Source of the DNA: Adhaeribacter aquaticus DSM 16391
GTDB lineage: Bacteria > Bacteroidota > Bacteroidia > Cytophagales > Hymenobacteraceae
Assembly (NCBI RefSeq): GCF_000473365.1
Contig: NZ_KI421517.1
Span: forward strand, 124,001 to 188,000
Reading direction: 5' to 3'
DNA: 64,000 nucleotides
Both the position numbers and the translations under genes were made by a program. The notes below the pieces were generated by a model, which was not told where the DNA came from, searched no databases, and saw only the letters and a program-made list of their open reading frames with translations. Shown piece after piece: positions 37,201 to 46,494 of this stretch. How positions within the stretch are numbered: position 1 is the stretch's first letter; the number at the start of each line of letters is the position of its first letter.

Positions 37201-38433
37201 TTAATGAAAGAAAAGATAAGAAAGCCAGATAGCGGCTACTGCACCCGCTAAGTCAGCAATTAAGCCGCAGCTAACGGCATAGCGGGTTTTCTTTATACCA
37301 ACCGAGCCAAAGTAAACGGCTAATATATAAAAGGTGGTTTCGGTGCTTCCCTGAATAACACTTGCCACCCGACCCACAAAAGAATCCACGCCATAGGTTT
37401 TCATGGCATCCAACATTAACCCCCGGGCACCACTTCCACTTAAAGGACGCATAAAAGCAACCGGTAAGGCAGGCACAAAATCAGTGTTTACTCCCGCCAA
37501 GCGAAATAAATAGCCTAACCCATTGACCACCAGATCCAACGCACCTGATGCCCGAAATACCCCAATTGCCACCAGCATGGCCACCAGGTAAGGAATTATA
37601 TTGATGGCTACCATAAAGCCTTCTTTCGCTCCTTCAATAAAGGCTTCATAAACATTTACCTTCCGGAGCCAGGCTAAGGTCACAAAAGAAACAATAATGG
37701 TAAATAAAATTAAATTGCTGGCTACTTTCGAAATAAGCGAAACCTGTTCCTGGCTAATAGTCGAAAAATAATATATTAAAAGACCCACTACTACGCAAAG
37801 GCTTCCTATATAAGCCAAAATTACAGAGTCAAATAAATTTATTCGCTGGTAAATGGCTACAGTAATCAAACCTACCAATGCACTGATTACTGTAGCCAGA
37901 AGTAAAGGAATAAATACATCAGTGGGGTCTACAGCTCCTAATTCGGCCCGGTAAACCATTATACTAATTGGGATAATAGTAAGACCAGCCGTATTAAGTA
38001 CCAAAAACATTATTTGGGCATTAGAGGCTGTATCTTTTACCGGGTTAAGCTCCTGCATTTCTTTCATGGCTTTTAATCCTAATGGAGTAGCTGCATTATC
38101 CAGGCCTAGCATATTAGCTGAAAAATTCATTAAAATAGAGCCGAATACCGGATGATTTTTGGGTAACTCCGGGAACAACCGGTTAAAAAAGGGGCCTACC
38201 AATCGGGCTAATATGGCTATAATTCCTCCTCGCTCCCCTACTTTCATTAAGCCTAACCATAAGGTCATTACGCCGGTTAATCCTAAAGATATTTCGAAAC
38301 CTGTTTTTGCATTTTCAAAAGTACTGCCTACTAAAGAAGCAAATACTTCGGTATCATGTAAGAATATTAATCTAAAAAGAGCAATAACAAAGGCAATGAG
38401 GAAAAAGGCTATCCAGAGATAATTTAAAGCCAT
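37201..38433 (-). CDS. Fused SpmA-SpmB nucleoside-recognition membrane protein
   Basis: A 410-residue polytopic protein carrying two Gate (nucleoside recognition) domains. The N-terminal half matches SpmA (GLMKVGERGGI at about 61-71, SANMLGLDNAATPLGLKAM at about 108-126) and the C-terminal half SpmB (PLSGSGARG at about 333-341, GSTETTFY at about 364-371). In spore formers these are two separate spore-maturation proteins. In this non-sporulating lineage the fusion presumably transports a small metabolite, but the substrate is unknown. It precedes the MarR-GNAT gene. Confidence 0.88.
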   Translation of the reverse strand: MALNYLWIAFFLIAFVIALFRLIFLHDTEVFASLVGSTFENAKTGFEISLGLTGVMTLWLGLMKVGERGGIIAILARLVGPFFNRLFPELPKNHPVFGSILMNFSANMLGLDNAATPLGLKAMKEMQELNPVKDTASNAQIMFLVLNTAGLTIIPISIMVYRAELGAVDPTDVFIPLLLATVISALVGLITVAIYQRINLFDSVILAYIGSLCVVVGLLIYYFSTISQEQVSLISKVASNLILFTIIVSFVTLAWLRKVNVYEAFIEGAKEGFMVAINIIPYLVAMLVAIGVFRASGALDLVVNGLGYLFRLAGVNTDFVPALPVAFMRPLSGSGARGLMLDAMKTYGVDSFVGRVASVIQGSTETTFYILAVYFGSVGIKKTRYAVSCGLIADLAGAVAAIWLSYLFFH

Positions 38434-38562
38434 GCTTCAGAAAATGAAAATAAATATGGCTACAATATAAGGATAGAATTTAAAATTTTAAGCTACTCGT
38501 TTTAATTGCCAGGCTTCTAAATCAGTAAAATTTTTTGACTTAGCAACGATTTCATTAAAAAC

Positions 38563-38599
38563 AAAACTCCAGTACATTCTAGGAATATACTGGAGTTTT
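38563..38599 (-). terminator. Rho-independent terminator of the PQQ dehydrogenase gene
   Basis: A 12-bp perfect stem AAAACTCCAGTA/TACTGGAGTTTT (38563-38574 and 38588-38599) lies 26 bases after the stop at 38625 and ends T-rich on the minus strand. Confidence 0.88.
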
Positions 38600-38624
38600 T
38601 ATTTAGCTATTTACCGTTCTAAGT

Positions 38625-40817
38625 TTATGGCAAAGCAAAAGCAATGTATTTGCCACCTGGTTTTAAGCCTCTGGCTCCACCAGCTGCAATTACCACATAT
38701 TGCTTACCACCGGCCATATACGTGATAGGGGTAGCAAAACCACCGGCTGGTAATTGGTATTCCCAAACAACTTTTCCTGTCTTTTTATCAAAAGCCCGGA
38801 TACGTTCGTCTCTGGTAGCAGCAATAAATACCAAACCACCTGCGGTAGAAACCGGTCCTCCATAACTTTCGGTGCCTGTAATTGGAATACCTTTTTTAGT
38901 TAATTCCGGGAACTCACCTAGAGGCACCCGCCATAAGTATTCACCAGTATTTAAGTCAATAGCATTAAGCGTGCCCCAAGGGGGTTTGATAGCCGGATAA
39001 CCGTTCTGATCAGTAAACCTTTTCCAAACTTTGTTTACATACTGCGGCACGTACGGGAAGCTTTGTTTACCAGCCTCCTGAGCCGGACCATTCTCAGCAT
39101 GTTCGCTGGCATCTTTATCGGCTGAGCTCTCTTTATTTAACAAGAACCGAACAATTGCGTCGCGGTTTTCTTTTGGAAGATGCGAGAAGGCGGGCATCCG
39201 ACCACTTCCTTTTTCCAGGAGCGCCATAATACCAGCGGCGTTGTATTTTTTATCTATATTTACTAAACTCGGGAAATCAGAGCCACTTCCTTTGCGGTCC
39301 CGGCCATGGCATACTGCACAGTTAGCCAGGTAAAAGCCATTACCTTTAGAAACGGAAGCAATCTCTTTGTTCCGGTCTTGTTGCGAAACCATTTGCAGAA
39401 TCCAGGGTTCATCATTGGAGTTCTGGTAAAGGATCCCACCCGGATCAATTGAGTTACCACCCCATTCTGCACCACCACTGTAACCAAACAAGATGGTACC
39501 TTTTTCGTTAGGCGGCGTAAATTTGTGATCGGTACGCATGGCTTCCCAACCTTTTTTCACATAATCATGGGCTTCCGGAGAGATGTTGGTGATATCATCG
39601 TCTGTAAACACCTGATGAGCAAACGGAGCTGGTTTTAACGGATACTTTTGCGTTGGGTAAGGATGTTCGCCTGGTAAACCATTAGTTGGAACTGGTCTTT
39701 CCTCTACCGGGAACAAAGACTCCCCGGTATCCCGGTTTAGTACATAAACCAAACCATCTTTAGTAGCCTGTACTACTACATCTACCATTTTGCCGTTATG
39801 TTTTACGGTAGTTAAGTTTGGCGGACACGGATGATCGCGGTCCCATAGGTCGTGGTGAATAGTTTGATAATGCCAAACGCGTTTACCGGTTTCGGCATCC
39901 AGTGCCATGATACAGGTAGCAAACAAATTAGCGCCTTCCCGATCGCCGCCATAAAAGTCAGAAGCAGGAGAACCAGTACCAAAATACACTGTACCCCGTT
40001 TTTCATCTAAAACAATACCGCTCCAATTATTAGCAGCACCAATGTATTTATAGGCATTTTTAGGCCAGGTATCATAACCATATTCGCCTGGTTGCGGAAT
40101 AGTATGGAAAACCCATTTTAATTTACCGGTTACCACATCAAAACCCCGCACGTGCCCCGGAGCAGCATCACCTGATTCCGACACACTTGAACCTACTACA
40201 AAAGTATTTTTATATACTATGCCAGGAGTGGTAGCGGTTACCGAAAGTTTACTTACATCATGGTCCATACCAGTCTGTAAACCATCATGTAAATCGGCCA
40301 TTCCATTTTTACCAAAAGATTCTATTTTAGAACCTGTTTTGGCATCAATAGCATATAGGTTAGATCCTACACTATATAATATACGTCTGTCGTCGCCATT
40401 TTCCCAATAAGCAACTCCCCGATTGGTATTAAATTTCTGATCGTCTTTCAGGGGCTCAAACCGCCAAAGTTGTTGGCCAGTTTTTGCATCAAGCGCAAAT
40501 AATTTTAATTCAGGTGTTGTTCCGTACAAAACACCTCTTACCACAATTGGCTGACATTGAATGGCTTTAGGTCCTTGGCGTTTAGCCGGATCTACTGGTT
40601 CAGATGCATCATACTCCCAGGCAATCTGCAGATTCTGCACATTCTCCAGGTTAATTTGGGTTAAAGGCGAATAACGGTTACCAGCTTTGTTGCCCCCATA
40701 ATTAGGGTAATCCAAATCTTTGATATTGGCACTAACCGCATTTTTATCCCTTCCGGGATTTACACAACTCCCTAACAGCAATAAGCCTATTGCCAAGGGT
40801 TTGATTGTATACTTCAT
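38625..40817 (-). CDS. PQQ-dependent dehydrogenase with an inserted cytochrome c site, lipoprotein
   Basis: An eight-bladed quinoprotein dehydrogenase of the glucose/alcohol dehydrogenase type (730 aa). Blade motifs include LFALDAKTGQQLWRF, IYAIDAKTGSK-type repeats, IMALDAETGKRVWHYQ and YVLNRDTGESLFPVEE. A cytochrome c domain interrupts the propeller: heme motif CAVCH at 500-504 with Met541 (SGRMPAF) as likely axial ligand, after which propeller sequence resumes (GTLNAIDLNTGEYLWRVPLGEF). A lipobox at Cys18 anchors it. It oxidises a sugar or alcohol in the periplasm and passes electrons to its own heme. It is the last gene of the minus-strand run that begins with the sigma factor at 54.8 kb. 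Confidence 0.9.
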   Translation of the reverse strand: MKYTIKPLAIGLLLLGSCVNPGRDKNAVSANIKDLDYPNYGGNKAGNRYSPLTQINLENVQNLQIAWEYDASEPVDPAKRQGPKAIQCQPIVVRGVLYGTTPELKLFALDAKTGQQLWRFEPLKDDQKFNTNRGVAYWENGDDRRILYSVGSNLYAIDAKTGSKIESFGKNGMADLHDGLQTGMDHDVSKLSVTATTPGIVYKNTFVVGSSVSESGDAAPGHVRGFDVVTGKLKWVFHTIPQPGEYGYDTWPKNAYKYIGAANNWSGIVLDEKRGTVYFGTGSPASDFYGGDREGANLFATCIMALDAETGKRVWHYQTIHHDLWDRDHPCPPNLTTVKHNGKMVDVVVQATKDGLVYVLNRDTGESLFPVEERPVPTNGLPGEHPYPTQKYPLKPAPFAHQVFTDDDITNISPEAHDYVKKGWEAMRTDHKFTPPNEKGTILFGYSGGAEWGGNSIDPGGILYQNSNDEPWILQMVSQQDRNKEIASVSKGNGFYLANCAVCHGRDRKGSGSDFPSLVNIDKKYNAAGIMALLEKGSGRMPAFSHLPKENRDAIVRFLLNKESSADKDASEHAENGPAQEAGKQSFPYVPQYVNKVWKRFTDQNGYPAIKPPWGTLNAIDLNTGEYLWRVPLGEFPELTKKGIPITGTESYGGPVSTAGGLVFIAATRDERIRAFDKKTGKVVWEYQLPAGGFATPITYMAGGKQYVVIAAGGARGLKPGGKYIAFALP

Positions 40818-41093
40818 AAATGGTTTATTATAGTTTATTTAAAGTGGCAAACGTGTTTCAGCGCTTCTATTTTTAATTAAAAGTCTGAAATATTGAATAT
40901 TAGTTCTTTATTGGAAAGATAATTTCCCTTATCTACCTTCCCCGCAGAAGCCCAATTTAAGTTTGTACGGTTTAAGTATTATCAAATTTATTTAAAAATT
41001 TAAACTATACCAAGGCTAAGCGGAGGGTAATTATATTTAATTTAAATCTAGCAGGTTTAAATTTATATTTTTTGCAACAGAATTAAGCAGGCT

Positions 41094-42074
41094 TTATTTC
41101 TTATCCTTCACATAAAATTCGTAAGAATTTACCCATTTAAATTCCTGACCAGCTTGAGCTTTAACATTAATATAAGGTTCCGGGCAAGATGTTGTAGAAC
41201 TAGACCAGAAGATCATTTTAGCCAGAGGCTTATCTCCTTTAATTTTTACACCGGCCCCGGTTTTTAGATTTTCTATCTGAAAATTATAATCTTTTTCTGT
41301 AGCTCCATAACCTGTGATATCACCAAGGTATACATTCTCATTCCGCTTTAACTCCCGCAGATAATTTAGTTCGCTTCCGTTTATTTCGGCTACAGTACCA
41401 ATTCCCTGGCCTTTGCCCACAATGTCAAATGGAAATTTGATTTTTATAGCCGGGCCAGTTGGTTCTTTATCAATTACAAAAAAGTTGTGGTTGTATACAG
41501 TAGTTTCAATAAGCTTCTGCCCTGTATTTTTTAAGCTATGCTCTAAAACTAATTCAGGCTTACCCTTTACCAGTTTTACAGTTTTCCGGTAGATATAAGA
41601 ATACCCTGATGCATCTTTTAATTCATGCGTAAATTCTACTTTGTCTTTTCCTGGTTTCACTTTCCAGGTGCCGGCATTAGCAATATCATAAAGCGAAAAA
41701 ATAGAATAAGGTTTTTCATCTGCCTTACGTAACATTCCCACCCCAATTTTTAAAAACTCGCCCCCTACCGGAGCGGATTCATAACCTATTTGGGTAAACT
41801 CCTCAACCGGTCCGGTTATGGCATCATTTTTCTTTGGATCATATGTACCAAACCACTCTTCAAAATAACTATGTCCCTTATAATTTAAGGAATTAATAAT
41901 CCCTGACCAGTCAAAACGGGTTGCCTGGTAATATCCGGTTTCTTTATTTGGTAAGCTTAATTTAGCGCGTACCAAACCATTAGTAATTTCAACCTGCCGG
42001 GTATCAACAAGTGAAAAAGCAAAACTGAAAACGCTAAATAGTATAAAGCAAAAAAGGTAATTTCTTTTAACCAT
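41094..42074 (-). CDS. Secreted galactose-mutarotase-like beta-sandwich protein
   Basis: An exported protein (signal peptide about 1-21) of 326 aa with a pattern of many short beta strands. The order VRAKLSLPNKETGYYQATRFDWSG, VEFTHEL, YIYRKTVKLVKGKPELVLEHSLKN and TTVYNHNFFVIDK resembles aldose-1-epimerase/galactose mutarotase-fold proteins, with His in YNHNF near the position of a catalytic His. Family assignment is by pattern only. It sits between the PQQ dehydrogenase and the mannonate dehydratase-like cluster on the same strand, which supports a role on a sugar. Confidence 0.6.
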   Translation of the reverse strand: MVKRNYLFCFILFSVFSFAFSLVDTRQVEITNGLVRAKLSLPNKETGYYQATRFDWSGIINSLNYKGHSYFEEWFGTYDPKKNDAITGPVEEFTQIGYESAPVGGEFLKIGVGMLRKADEKPYSIFSLYDIANAGTWKVKPGKDKVEFTHELKDASGYSYIYRKTVKLVKGKPELVLEHSLKNTGQKLIETTVYNHNFFVIDKEPTGPAIKIKFPFDIVGKGQGIGTVAEINGSELNYLRELKRNENVYLGDITGYGATEKDYNFQIENLKTGAGVKIKGDKPLAKMIFWSSSTTSCPEPYINVKAQAGQEFKWVNSYEFYVKDKK

Positions 42075-42580
42075 TATTAAGTTAATTTAAGCACTTATGG
42101 TTTAGAAAAGAAGTATTGATAGGGGAAATGGTCAGGTATTCTCCGAAATTCTTCAATTATTAATTTATTTATTAAGGAGGAGTACTTTTTAGCTTAACAG
42201 CAGAATTACCCTTATCAGATTATTTTCTTTATCTAAAATATAAGCAAAGATTAATAATCTAGGGAATAATCCCTAATTTAATTTAAATTAGAACTATTCT
42301 TGGAATAGCGTCAATCATAAAACATCAACTTATATTTACTTTTAGTATAAAGTTTTAAGGATTTTTCAGAATTACTTTAGAAGTAACTTGAGAGAAGGTA
42401 AATCAGCACTTTACAAAAGTGGGCAGAAGCAGGTGGTTACTGATCCTGGTGTAAGTACAGGATTTTGGATTTTATCAAAATCCATTAGATTGGGTCAATT
42501 CTTTACTTGGCCCCACCAATATTTCACCTACCACAATAAAATAAAGGAGAGGAGCCAAGTCACTAAAGAATTGTTTAAAA
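42075..42580. other. Intergenic region between mannonate dehydratase cluster and mutarotase-like gene
   Basis: With the palindrome that follows, about 560 bases contain no convincing gene. A 65-codon TTG-started frame on the plus strand is probably chance. The gap suggests that the mutarotase-like gene has its own promoter rather than relying on read-through. Confidence 0.5.
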
Positions 42581-42624
42581 TTTAAAGTTAACTGTTTGTT
42601 GAATTACAAACAGTTAACTTTAAA
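42581..42624. terminator. 19-bp perfect inverted repeat after the last dehydratase-like gene
   Basis: Arms 42581-42599 and 42606-42624 with a 6-base loop (TGAATT) lie 8 bases after the stop at 42633. It is AT-rich with a GTTAAC core. It is likely the operon's 3'-end terminator or stabiliser, though the T run is part of the stem. Confidence 0.75.
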
Positions 42625-42632
42625 CTTGCATT

Positions 42633-43796
42633 TTATGCTTTACGCGGTCCGGCTTTACTAACAGCTTCCATTAAGCCGCGCATATAACCAATGGCAAATA
42701 AATTACCTAATGCCATATAACCTGGGCGGGTGTTTTCTTCCCCGTACATGGTAGGCACGTGATCCGGACGAATTGAACCTTTGAAACCAATGTCATAGTA
42801 AGCCTTCATGGAGGCATACATATCTATCTGGCCTTCGTCGTGGAAGGTTTCGGTAAATTTGGTGCTAGGTAATTTTCCGCTTAAATCCTGAACATTCCGG
42901 AAGTGAACAAAATGAATTTTACCAGCTTTACCCCAGCGTCTGATTAAAGCTGGAATATCCGTTCCCATTAAAGAGAAGTTACCCTGGCATAAAGTAACGC
43001 CATTAAATTTGCTAGGCATTATTTTCAGAGCGCGGTCAAAGTTCTCTACCGTATTCATGATCCGTGGGATACCCTGGATGCTATGTACTTGTGGATCATC
43101 TGGGTGAAGCGCTAACTTCATTTCAATTTTTTCCGCTTCCGGTACTACTGCCTTCAGGAAATATTCCAAATTCTTCCACATGGCTTCTTTGGAAACTTCG
43201 CCGTATTGGGTAAGCGGCTTGTTTTTTACATCATCGTAATCAAAGGCTGTTACTAATGCTCCACCACGTCCAGGGCGGTCCATTTGGGTACGGGCCCAGC
43301 TAATTACCGGCATCCAGTTGTAGCAAATTACATCAACCCCGGCTCTTTTTAAGTTTTTCATGAAGGTGATGAAGTTAGAAATTTCTTCATCTCTTCCGGC
43401 TAAACCTAATTTAGTTTGTTCGCCAAGCGAAGGAGGCCCTTCCACGGTATTATAGTTTAATCCTACTTTTTTATAAGCATCCACCACACCCTTGATTGCT
43501 GGATACTCCCAAGGCTTAACGCCAGAAACTCCAGATAAACGGGGATCAATACCAGCAACTGCACCAACTGCATCAATTTGTTTTGCCAGTTCTACTAATT
43601 GCTTATTCGCCTCAATACCAGCAAAGTAAGCATTACTCATTTGCATCCCGGCATCTTTCGCCATGGATTGTAATTCAGCCTTGGCTTTAGCACTCTGAGC
43701 AAAAGATTCTGACACAGCAGAACCAACGCCTCCAATAGAAAGTGCCGCGGCCAAAGAAGCACTCTTTTTAATAAAATCTCTACGATTATCCTTCAT
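42633..43796 (-). CDS. Mannonate dehydratase-like TIM-barrel protein with Tat signal (copy D)
   Basis: A UxuA-family protein (387 aa); mannonate dehydratase converts D-mannonate to 2-keto-3-deoxygluconate. The metal ligands known for the family are conserved: His231 (HPDDP), Cys270 (LCQGN), His298 (VHFRN) and Asp345 (RPDH). The N terminus NRRDFIKKSASLAAAL is a twin-arginine signal, and a cleavage site (SFAQ, about 31-34) follows, so the folded metalloprotein should be exported to the periplasm. E. coli UxuA is cytosolic, so location is the odd feature. It is closely related to copies A and B, and the fourth in the cluster from the SusD side. Confidence 0.82.
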   Translation of the reverse strand: MKDNRRDFIKKSASLAAALSIGGVGSAVSESFAQSAKAKAELQSMAKDAGMQMSNAYFAGIEANKQLVELAKQIDAVGAVAGIDPRLSGVSGVKPWEYPAIKGVVDAYKKVGLNYNTVEGPPSLGEQTKLGLAGRDEEISNFITFMKNLKRAGVDVICYNWMPVISWARTQMDRPGRGGALVTAFDYDDVKNKPLTQYGEVSKEAMWKNLEYFLKAVVPEAEKIEMKLALHPDDPQVHSIQGIPRIMNTVENFDRALKIMPSKFNGVTLCQGNFSLMGTDIPALIRRWGKAGKIHFVHFRNVQDLSGKLPSTKFTETFHDEGQIDMYASMKAYYDIGFKGSIRPDHVPTMYGEENTRPGYMALGNLFAIGYMRGLMEAVSKAGPRKA

Positions 43797-43956
43797 CGTT
43801 TTTTGTTTGTTTAATAAATTTAGTGGCAGTTTAATCTTTCAGCATGTATAGGCAACTACAGAAAGATATACAAATAAGCATTTTTTTTTCTTTTAAGCAA
43901 CTTAACCGGGGAGTAGTTGAGGCTTTTAAAGCCATATCACTTTTTATTTCAGCAAC

Positions 43957-45129
43957 TTAAGCTTTTACCTTAGTTTTACTTACCGATTCGGCTAATGCGC
44001 GCATATACCCAATAGCATATAAAGTTCCTAAATCCATATAACCTGGCCGCTCATTGGTTTCGCCATACATAGTAGGTACGTGATCTGGCCGAATGGCTCC
44101 TTTGAAACCAATGTCATAGTAAGCCTGCATAGCGGCATACATATCTATCTGGCCTTCGTCGTGAAAGGTTTCGGTAAATTTGGTGCTAGGTAATTTACCA
44201 CTTAAATCCTGCACGTTTCTAAAGTGCACAAAGTTGATTTTACCTGCCTTACCCCAACGTCGGATTAAAGCCGGAATATCCGTTCCCATTAAAGAGAAGT
44301 TGCCCTGGCACATCGTTAAACCACTGTATTTATTAGGCATTATTTTCAGCATGCGGTCAAAATTTTCTACCGTATTCATGATACGTGGTACACCCTGAAT
44401 ACTGTCTACCTGCGGATCATCCGGGTGCAACGACAGGTTCATACCAATCTTCTCGGCCTCTGGTACCACAGCCTTTAAGAAATATTCCAGATTTTTCCAT
44501 AGAGCTTCCTTGGTAAAGGCTCCAAACTCGGTAAGCGGTTTATTTTTTACATCTTCGTAATCAAAAGCCGTAACTAAAGCCCCACCCCGTCCCGGGCGGT
44601 CCATTTGGGTACGCGCCCAGCTAATTACCGGCATCCAGTTGTAGCAAATTACATTTACTCCGGCTATTTCTTTCAGATTCTTCATAAAAGCAATAAAATT
44701 TGCTATTTCTTCATCTCTTCCGGCCAAACCTAATTTAGTTTGTTCACCTAAAGTTGGAGGTCCTTCCACTACGTTCCACTTCATACCTGTTTTATCCCAA
44801 GCTTCTTTTACCGTTTTAATAGCTTTAGGCTCCCAAGGTTTTAATCCTGCTAATAAAGGGTTTTCAGGTCTCAGGCTTGTTACAACGCCATTTACGCCCA
44901 TTTGTCTGGCAAAAGGAACCCTCTTGGAATCTACGGTTCTAATGGAAAGTGAAAACTCCATACCGGCATCTTTGGCCATACCAGCTAAATCTGCCTGCGA
45001 GGTAGGTTCCTTGCCTTCTTCTATGCTGGTAGCATTGGATTTAGAGGAGCAAGCATTTAATCCGGCCATTGAAATGGCTGCAGCCAAGGAGGCGCTTTTC
45101 TTTATAAAATCTCGGCGGTTATCTTTCAT
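43957..45129 (-). CDS. Mannonate dehydratase-like Tat lipoprotein (copy B)
   Basis: A second UxuA-family copy (390 aa) with all four metal ligands: His235, Cys274, His302 and Asp349. The twin-arginine segment NRRDFIKKSASL is the same as in copies A and D, but here the hydrophobic part ends in a lipobox (GLNAC, Cys27), predicting a Tat-exported lipoprotein. Downstream of about residue 115 it is nearly the same protein as copy D, while the N-terminal 100 residues of the mature part differ more. Nucleotide identity with copies A and D is high over long stretches, for example around the FHDEG and RPDH region. Confidence 0.82.
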   Translation of the reverse strand: MKDNRRDFIKKSASLAAAISMAGLNACSSKSNATSIEEGKEPTSQADLAGMAKDAGMEFSLSIRTVDSKRVPFARQMGVNGVVTSLRPENPLLAGLKPWEPKAIKTVKEAWDKTGMKWNVVEGPPTLGEQTKLGLAGRDEEIANFIAFMKNLKEIAGVNVICYNWMPVISWARTQMDRPGRGGALVTAFDYEDVKNKPLTEFGAFTKEALWKNLEYFLKAVVPEAEKIGMNLSLHPDDPQVDSIQGVPRIMNTVENFDRMLKIMPNKYSGLTMCQGNFSLMGTDIPALIRRWGKAGKINFVHFRNVQDLSGKLPSTKFTETFHDEGQIDMYAAMQAYYDIGFKGAIRPDHVPTMYGETNERPGYMDLGTLYAIGYMRALAESVSKTKVKA

Positions 45130-45199
45130 AAATAAATGTTTAGGTGAATTTTAGGGTGGATAATAGGGTTCGGATTGGTATTATTTTTAGGAAAGAAAT

Positions 45200-46393
45200 T
45201 TAAACTTTGGCTCCCGTGCCGTTGGCAGATACTACTGCCTGCATCATAGCTTTGGCGTATGCTACATTATACGCCTGGGCAGCATACCCGCCTCCTCCCG
45301 GATATTTGATTCCTCCGGGTTGCATTACCGTTCCGCCGGTATGTTCCCGGTCATAGTCTAATTCCCGCGGGTGCTCCGGATACAGGCCAAACTGGTAACC
45401 CTGTTGAAACACTTCCTGCATTACTGCAAACAGATTAACCTGGCCTTCATCAAAGAAAACCTCCTGGTACTTTACATAAGGTTTTTCAACGGTTACATTG
45501 CGGTAGTGCATGTGATTAATGCGATCGCGGGCCCCCATATACCGAAGTACTTCAATTGGATCCTCCCCTAATTCCCTGACTACGCCACAATCATAGGTCA
45601 TTCCGTTAGCCGGACTATCCACAATAGCAAGCAGGCGCTTCCAATCATTGAATGTGGCCAGAATTTGAGCATGCCCATGTGATACAGGAATTGGGGGATC
45701 ATTGGGATGCATGGCCATGCGTACTCCGGCTTTTTCTGCTACCGGAATTATGGCCTTTACCAGATAAGTTAAATTGTTCCAAAGACTTTCGGCCGTTTGT
45801 GGCGTACCTAAGGCCGGATCATGTGGCGCATCTTTACCTCTTTCGTAATCAAAAGCCGTAGTACCGGCTCCGCCCCGAGCTTTTACTTCATAATAGCCTT
45901 CCATCAGCCGGTGCGCATAAAAGTTATACTCTATTACTGGTAGCCCTGCTACTCCGGCTGCCCGGATAGAATCCTGCAGAAGCTTAATTTCTTCATCCCG
46001 GCCTTCCCGCCCGTAAACGGTATTTGGAAAGCCTCCAATCATCATGTTAATTACGGTTAGGCCTTCTGGTTTAAACCGGTCCATTATTTCCCGTAGCCCT
46101 TTTTCTGTCCAGGGCATTTTAGGTCCGTTTACCAACACATAATCAACTCCTAACTGTTTTAGCTTGCGCATTTCTGCCAATGAGGCATCCCGGTCAGCAA
46201 GTACACAAAGCTTGGGCATACCCTCCCCGAATGTTACCGGCCACTCTACCTGGCTGGTTGCACCCACCGATTTTAGCCCTGCCCTTTTCTCATTTTCTTT
46301 ACTTCTAGACTCCGAACAGCCACTTAAGCCGGCAACTGAAAGAGCAGCTAAAGCAGTACTTTTTATGATAAAATCTCTGCGGTTTTCTTTCAT
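45200..46393 (-). CDS. Divergent mannonate dehydratase-like Tat lipoprotein (copy C)
   Basis: A distant member of the cluster (397 aa) with the same Tat-type start (NRRDFIIKSTALAAL) and a lipobox at Cys26 (GLSGC). The first three metal ligands are kept: His229 (HPNDPP), Cys269 (YDCGV) and His296 (MHYRN). The fourth position reads YPEHP, so Glu340 replaces Asp in RPDH, and the Arg before it is lost. The segments GRDEEI and FFDEGQVNLF are shared with the other copies. The C terminus has a Gly-rich insertion (GGIKYPGGGGY). It lies between copies A and B. It may act on a different sugar acid or be a sugar-phosphate isomerase/epimerase-type enzyme. Confidence 0.75.
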   Translation of the reverse strand: MKENRRDFIIKSTALAALSVAGLSGCSESRSKENEKRAGLKSVGATSQVEWPVTFGEGMPKLCVLADRDASLAEMRKLKQLGVDYVLVNGPKMPWTEKGLREIMDRFKPEGLTVINMMIGGFPNTVYGREGRDEEIKLLQDSIRAAGVAGLPVIEYNFYAHRLMEGYYEVKARGGAGTTAFDYERGKDAPHDPALGTPQTAESLWNNLTYLVKAIIPVAEKAGVRMAMHPNDPPIPVSHGHAQILATFNDWKRLLAIVDSPANGMTYDCGVVRELGEDPIEVLRYMGARDRINHMHYRNVTVEKPYVKYQEVFFDEGQVNLFAVMQEVFQQGYQFGLYPEHPRELDYDREHTGGTVMQPGGIKYPGGGGYAAQAYNVAYAKAMMQAVVSANGTGAKV

Positions 46394-46426
46394 ATTTATT
46401 CTTTATTAGCCTATGAATTTGGAATA

Positions 46427-46456
46427 ACTCCGGCCCCCACTAAGCCGGGCCGGAGT
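46427..46456. other. GC-rich intercistronic hairpin between copies A and C
   Basis: A perfect 10-bp inverted repeat ACTCCGGCCC/GGGCCGGAGT (46427-46436 and 46447-46456) stands out from AT-rich surroundings. There is no T run on the minus strand, so it is more likely an mRNA stability or processing element than a terminator. Confidence 0.6.
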
Positions 46457-46494
46457 GTATTCTAAATTAAGACATACCCCTATATCTTATTTCT

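Noticed and set aside
42388-42585. 65-codon plus-strand frame started by TTG, ahead of the 19-bp palindrome.
   Set aside because: No family resemblance, weak start, and amino acid composition compatible with chance; lies opposite the operon direction in a long spacer.
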